From Oscillospiraceae bacterium (GTDB taxonomy: Bacteria; Bacillota; Clostridia; Oscillospirales; Acutalibacteraceae): DNA of 8,347 nucleotides. The stretch's first letter is position 1. The number at the start of each line of letters is the position of its first letter. The stretch lies in contig JAISII010000010.1 of the NCBI GenBank assembly GCA_031262125.1, forward strand, positions 1 to 8,347, read 5' to 3'. Position numbers and translations under genes: made by a program. Shown in pieces: positions 5,421 through 8,347 of the stretch. The notes beneath the pieces were generated by a model, which searched no databases, had not been told where the DNA came from, and worked only from the letters and a program-made list of their open reading frames with translations.

Positions 5421-6981
5421 ACGGCAGCCAAGAGTTAACAGTAAACATCATATTAAGCAGCCTTGCACGAGTATCGGTTTCTTTAAGATTTATAACACGA
5501 ATACCCATATCAAAAAGTTCTTTGTTAAGATACTTTTTCATATCAAGGTGATGTTGGTCAGAAATTCGCTTGTCCAGCGGAACTCTAAACAGCAAATCTA
5601 AAAACTTGCGGTTGTTATAAACAAAAGTAATATCGGTATAAATCTTCATTTCGCTGATATTAAAGCCGCCCCAGCTGCCCCATGTTACTTCGTTAAAGTG
5701 CATATCGGCAATTGGATATTGTGCCGGAATTTTATCGTACTCAAAGTCTTTTATATATTTTGCGAAAATCTTGTCGATTTTGTGTGCCAGCGGACGGTTC
5801 CAGATAAAGATTTTGTAAAGGTTTCTAAACAGTTTTGGCGACATTTTGGGGAACTTTGTACGCCCATAGTGCTTGTACCAATAGCAGCGGATTGTTTCGG
5901 AAACCCAAGATTTAACCTCGACATCGGCGTCCAAATTTTTCAGCAAATAGGCACGTTTACGCAGCTCGTTGTCTTTCTCGTTGCCCATATAGCCATTGTT
6001 GTGCTTAATAACTGCCGCTATATCATCAAAATCTTCAACTTTGCTGTTTTCGTCGGGGATTTGATAAGTAGTATGCTTCATATTAAACTTTGCGGCAATT
6101 TTTTTAGCAGCTTCGGTATCGGGAACTTCTTTTGGTGCACTGATGTAAGAAAAAGCCTCAAACTTGTCGTAATTGCCGTTTGCCGATGCAAAAGTTGTGT
6201 TAGAATCAATACCCCCCGTAAGAGAAATTTTGGGGTTGTTCCACTTTTTGGGCACTAAAGCCATAGTATTCTTTAAAATATCTGCTGCTTTTTCAATAAC
6301 TTCGTTATACTCTTTGTCGTTTTTAACCTCGGGCAAATCTTTTAAAGGGTAAAAACGCTTGTGTGTAACAGCCTTGCCGTCGTAATTATAAGCAATGTTC
6401 GGCACAACACGCAGCATTTCGGCATATTGGGTAATATCCGCCGGGAAGTACGGACCCATAACACGGTTGTACCATTTGTAGTTTATAAGGCGTTTTGCAA
6501 AATCTGTCATTTTAAGCCCGCACAAGTCGGCAACGATTTGCACATGAGATGTTAAATAGAACACGCCGTCAACCGTGCCGTAAAAAGCCGATTGCATACC
6601 GCTGGGGTCAACCTCATACTCCACCTTGCCGCCGTTTGCAACACCATAAACAAAAACGCCCGACAATTCGTCCACACAAGAGCGATAGCTGTTTTTGCCG
6701 TAATTGTCGCTGATTTTGTCTAAGATTTTTTCTTCTTCATATTCGCCTGTAAAGGGGTTCATAACTTTGCCTGCCAAAAAGAACTGTTTGCCGTCTTTTT
6801 CTACAAAAGTAAATTTTGTGCGGGGGTGGCAATAAACATAATAATTGCCCATTTGAGTTTCGCTCCAAGTGCCGTAAAAAGGGAACTCGGCGGTGTTTGC
6901 AAGCTTTTTGTCGGTTATTAAAAAACCGCAAACAAATAATAGGTTACGATATTGTGGTTTAATTTCTTTAATAGTTTTCAT
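5416..6981 (-). CDS. Asparagine-synthetase-like ATP-dependent ligase lacking the glutaminase cysteine
   Basis: The 521-residue product resembles class B asparagine synthetases. Its C-terminal half holds a PP-loop ATP pyrophosphatase motif, SLTGGIDSNTT (253-263), so it probably adenylates a carboxyl group and couples it to an amine. The canonical GADELFGGY-type second motif seems replaced by WVSETIRCYWY (about 359-369), keeping an SE pair. The tail (ISEMKIYTDITF...FRVPLDKR...KKYL) matches the end of the synthetase domain. The N-terminal 190 residues look like a degenerate Ntn glutaminase domain (LSGVFVYGV...VDPSGMQSAFY), but no cysteine follows the start Met. It is therefore unlikely to hydrolyse glutamine itself, as in beta-lactam synthetases and lasso-peptide cyclases. 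The substrate is unknown; no peptide precursor or sugar gene is nearby. Start ATG 6981 is chosen because GAAGG lies 9 nt upstream; ATG 6990 abuts that site. It ends 23 nt before purE. Confidence 0.85.
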   Translation of the reverse strand: MKTIKEIKPQYRNLLFVCGFLITDKKLANTAEFPFYGTWSETQMGNYYVYCHPRTKFTFVEKDGKQFFLAGKVMNPFTGEYEEEKILDKISDNYGKNSYRSCVDELSGVFVYGVANGGKVEYEVDPSGMQSAFYGTVDGVFYLTSHVQIVADLCGLKMTDFAKRLINYKWYNRVMGPYFPADITQYAEMLRVVPNIAYNYDGKAVTHKRFYPLKDLPEVKNDKEYNEVIEKAADILKNTMALVPKKWNNPKISLTGGIDSNTTFASANGNYDKFEAFSYISAPKEVPDTEAAKKIAAKFNMKHTTYQIPDENSKVEDFDDIAAVIKHNNGYMGNEKDNELRKRAYLLKNLDADVEVKSWVSETIRCYWYKHYGRTKFPKMSPKLFRNLYKIFIWNRPLAHKIDKIFAKYIKDFEYDKIPAQYPIADMHFNEVTWGSWGGFNISEMKIYTDITFVYNNRKFLDLLFRVPLDKRISDQHHLDMKKYLNKELFDMGIRVINLKETDTRARLLNMMFTVNSWLPF

Positions 6982-6990
6982 TTTAAACAT

Positions 6991-7005
6991 CCTTCAAATT
7001 TTAAA
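6991..7005 (-). repeat. AT-rich leader repeat and ribosome-binding site of the asparagine-synthetase-like gene
   Basis: Minus strand TTTAAAATTTGAAGG. The GAAGG end lies 9 nt before ATG 6981 and directly against ATG 6990, which favours 6981. The same 13 nt TTTAAAATTTGAA recurs before purE. Confidence 0.55.
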
Positions 7006-7026
7006 TTTTTATTCGTAAAATGCATA

Positions 7027-7055
7027 TTTTTATTGCTTATAAAAAGCAATGTTAA
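7027..7055 (-). promoter_or_regulatory. Candidate promoter of the asparagine-synthetase-like/purE/purF unit
   Basis: Minus-strand TTAACA (7055-7050, 5 of 6), 17 nt spacer, TAAAAA (7032-7027, 4 of 6), in the only sizeable gap before this gene set. Transcription would start near 7020. The -35 box is identical to that of the candidate purM promoter. The assignment rests on consensus matching in AT-rich DNA. Confidence 0.3.
7032..7050 (-). repeat. Inverted repeat inside the candidate promoter spacer
   Basis: Perfect 7 bp inverted repeat ATTGCTT...AAGCAAT with a 5 nt centre, filling the space between the proposed -35 and -10 boxes, a typical repressor-operator position. As RNA it would be a weak hairpin; no U-tract follows on either strand, so a terminator is unlikely. 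The stretch CATTGCTTTTT is also present in the purO leader (1606-1596). Confidence 0.45.
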
Positions 7056-7091
7056 CCAAAAATAATTAGAAAAACGCAAATAAACCTAACC

Positions 7092-7988
7092 TTAGCTAAT
7101 AAAAACCTCTTTAACAGCGGTTGCAAGCCCTGCAAGCCCTTGCAGGTTAGAGGGAATTATTATTTTTGTTGCTTTGCCGTCGGCGGCTTTTTCAAAGGCT
7201 TCTAAGCTTTTAAGTGCAAGCACCTGTTCGGTTGGGTTTGCGGCGTTCAGCAGCTTTAACGAATCTGCAAATGCACGTTGCACCTGCAAAATTGCTTCTG
7301 CTTCGCCGGCTGCTTCACGAATTTTTTGCTCTTTTACCGCATCGGCTTTTAAAATTGCCGATTCCTTCAAACCCTCGGCTATTAGAATTTGGCTTGTTTT
7401 TTCGCCTTCGGCGTCCAAAATTTTTGCACGGCGTTCACGCTCGGCTTTCATCTGCTTTTCCATAGCTTCCTGAATCTCACGAGGAGGAAGGATATTTTTA
7501 AGCTCAACACGTTTAACCTTAATGCCCCATGCATCAGTTGCTTCGTCTAAAATAATGCGGATTTTATCGTTAATTGTATCACGGGAGGTAAGCGTATGGT
7601 CAAGCTCTAAATCACCTATAATGTTACGCAGCGTTGTTGCTGTAAGGTTTTCTATAGCTCCGATTGGGTTTTCTACGCCATAGGTGTAGAGTTTTGGGTC
7701 GGTAATTTCAAAATATACCACTGTGTCGATTTGCATTGTTACGTTATCTCGGGTAATTACAGGCTGCGGAGGGAAGTCGATAACCTGCTCTTTAAGCAAA
7801 ACTTTGTTTGCAATTCTGTCTATAAACGGGATTTTAAGATGCAGCCCGGTTACCCAAGCGGCATGGTATGCACCAAGACGTTCAATAACAAAGCTGTGTG
7901 CCTGCGGAACAATCCGCACGTTTTTAATCAGAATCAGCACTACAAAGAAAAGCAGCACCAAAACAATTGTAAGTGTTGTAGGGTCCAT
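7092..7988 (-). CDS. SPFH/band 7 (stomatin/prohibitin-like) membrane protein, QmcA family
   Basis: Membrane-anchored SPFH protein of the stomatin/QmcA (YbbK) type, 298 residues, the usual length. A single N-terminal hydrophobic helix (about 6-22) anchors it. It is followed by the SPFH start VRIVPQAHSFVIERLGAYHAAWVTGLHLKIPFIDRI (from 24), the QVIDFPPQPVITRDNVTMQIDTVVYFEITDP block, and a long Glu/Ala/Lys-rich coiled-coil region (about 168-238). The C-terminal part is short and ends near LATAVKEVFIS. Such proteins oligomerise and organise membrane microdomains or assist membrane proteases; a specific job cannot be read here. The nfeD-like gene 50 nt upstream is its usual partner. ATG 7988 has AGAGG 8 nt upstream. 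The stop is followed by a gap of about 100 nt with promoter-like sequence, so it is probably the last gene of its own unit and functionally separate from the purine genes. Confidence 0.94.
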   Translation of the reverse strand: MDPTTLTIVLVLLFFVVLILIKNVRIVPQAHSFVIERLGAYHAAWVTGLHLKIPFIDRIANKVLLKEQVIDFPPQPVITRDNVTMQIDTVVYFEITDPKLYTYGVENPIGAIENLTATTLRNIIGDLELDHTLTSRDTINDKIRIILDEATDAWGIKVKRVELKNILPPREIQEAMEKQMKAERERRAKILDAEGEKTSQILIAEGLKESAILKADAVKEQKIREAAGEAEAILQVQRAFADSLKLLNAANPTEQVLALKSLEAFEKAADGKATKIIIPSNLQGLAGLATAVKEVFIS

Positions 7989-8018
7989 AATATTTACCTC
8001 TTTTTATTTTAAATTAAA

Positions 8019-8051
8019 GATTGCTACCTGCAAAAAAGTCAGGTAACAATC
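8019..8051 (-). promoter_or_regulatory. Intercistronic stem-loop over the nfeD stop codon
   Basis: On the minus-strand RNA, GAUUGUUACCUG (8051-8040) pairs with CAGGUAGCAAUC (8030-8019) over 12 bp. The one imperfect position is a G-U pair on this strand but a C-A mismatch on the other, which supports a role in this transcript. The loop is ACUUUUUUG, and the nfeD TGA spans the stem-loop edge. An AU-rich stretch (UUUAAUUUAAAAU) follows, but not a clean U-tract, so it could be an RNA-stability or processing element, a partial terminator, or a translation switch for the SPFH gene. Confidence 0.6.
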
Positions 8052-8347
8052 AGTTTTACGCCTTCAATTGCTTTTACAATAACAGTTTGCCCCAAAGCAA
8101 TAACCTTATTATCAGCCGAGCGGGCACTCCAAACCTCTCCCCCAACCTTAACAAGCCCTGTGCCCTCATCGTTGTTAATTTCGGCGGTTACTATTGCCTC
8201 TTTGCCTATATTACGGTCGGAGTTTGTAGGGATAACCTCTTTGGTTTGATATTTTTTTACAAGGGGGCGTGTTGCCGCAAGAGCAATGAGCGAAACCAAA
8301 ACAAAAACAGCACTCTGAACAATCACATCGTCTGTAAAAAACGACGT
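8039..8347 (-). CDS. NfeD-like membrane protein (5' end cut by window)
   Basis: C-terminal portion of a short NfeD-family protein. The frame is open from the window edge (TSFFTDDVIVQSAVFV...) to TGA at 8041-8039, giving 102 residues plus stop. A hydrophobic helix (VIVQSAVFVLVSLIALAA) ends in TRPLVKKY, typical of the last membrane segment. It is followed by the soluble OB-fold domain: NIGKEAIVTAEINNDEGTGLVKVGGEVWSARS...GQTVIVKAIEGVKLIV. A GTG at 8326 is not the true start, because it falls just before the membrane helix and full-length short NfeD proteins have about 140-150 residues with earlier helices; roughly 40-50 residues probably lie outside. NfeD proteins partner with SPFH proteins, and the SPFH gene follows 50 nt downstream. 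The protease domain of long NfeD forms is not expected but cannot be excluded, as the N-terminus is not visible. Confidence 0.9.
   Translation of the reverse strand, partial: TSFFTDDVIVQSAVFVLVSLIALAATRPLVKKYQTKEVIPTNSDRNIGKEAIVTAEINNDEGTGLVKVGGEVWSARSADNKVIALGQTVIVKAIEGVKLIVT

Noticed and set aside
5698..6258. Plus-strand open frame of 186 codons opposite the asparagine-synthetase-like gene
   Set aside because: It is antisense to a well-supported gene, has no recognisable domain, and is cysteine- and phenylalanine-rich in the way complementary-strand frames are.
7032..7050. Rho-independent terminator after the SPFH gene
   Set aside because: The stem is short and AT-rich and no U-tract follows on either strand, so an operator-like inverted repeat is the better reading.
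8324..8326. GTG as the real start of the nfeD-like gene
   Set aside because: The frame stays open to the window edge and the family has membrane segments upstream of this point.

Overview
The window is a compact, fully co-oriented stretch: every supported gene lies on the minus strand, so transcription runs from high to low coordinates. The chromosome looks like that of an anaerobic Firmicute of class Clostridia, probably an uncultured relative of Oscillospiraceae/Ruminococcaceae. This is inferred from moderately AT-rich DNA with AT-rich gaps, AGGAG-type Shine-Dalgarno sites, GTG starts in GTGA overlaps, and a stand-alone AICAR transformylase beside a PurO-type IMP cyclohydrolase in place of the usual two-domain PurH.

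In transcription order: (1) 8347-7092, the 3' part of a short NfeD-like membrane protein gene and a complete SPFH/stomatin-family gene, a classic membrane-microdomain pair. A strong intercistronic stem-loop covers the nfeD stop codon. (2) 6981-5416, an asparagine-synthetase-like protein with a PP-loop ATPase domain but no N-terminal catalytic cysteine. It is preceded by a 97-110 nt gap with a promoter-like sequence whose spacer is an inverted repeat. (3) 5392-3378, purE and purF, overlapping by GTGA; purE starts only 23 nt after the asparagine-synthetase-like gene. (4) 3263-1639, purM and purN, also overlapping by GTGA, behind a 114 nt gap. (5) 1528-1, purO and purH (AICAR transformylase; its 3' end is cut by the window).

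Together the pur genes cover the PRPP to phosphoribosylamine step (PurF), GAR formylation (PurN), AIR ring closure (PurM), N5-CAIR to CAIR (PurE), AICAR formylation (PurH) and closure to IMP (PurO). purD, purL, purK, purC and purB are not in the window; purD and others may lie beyond position 1.

The most interesting unexplained signal is in the gaps. The leaders of purM (3275-3331) and purO (1543-1606) share one design on the RNA strand: a hairpin whose loop shows GCUCAC, an AU-rich linker ending in UUUUUUGUGAG, then GGAAAGG before the start. The loop can pair with the GUGAG beside the ribosome-binding region, while the two hairpin stems have different sequences, which looks like a conserved structured cis-regulatory RNA. 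No mobile elements, CRISPR arrays, tRNAs, rRNAs or known riboswitch classes were recognised, and no gap exceeds 114 nt.
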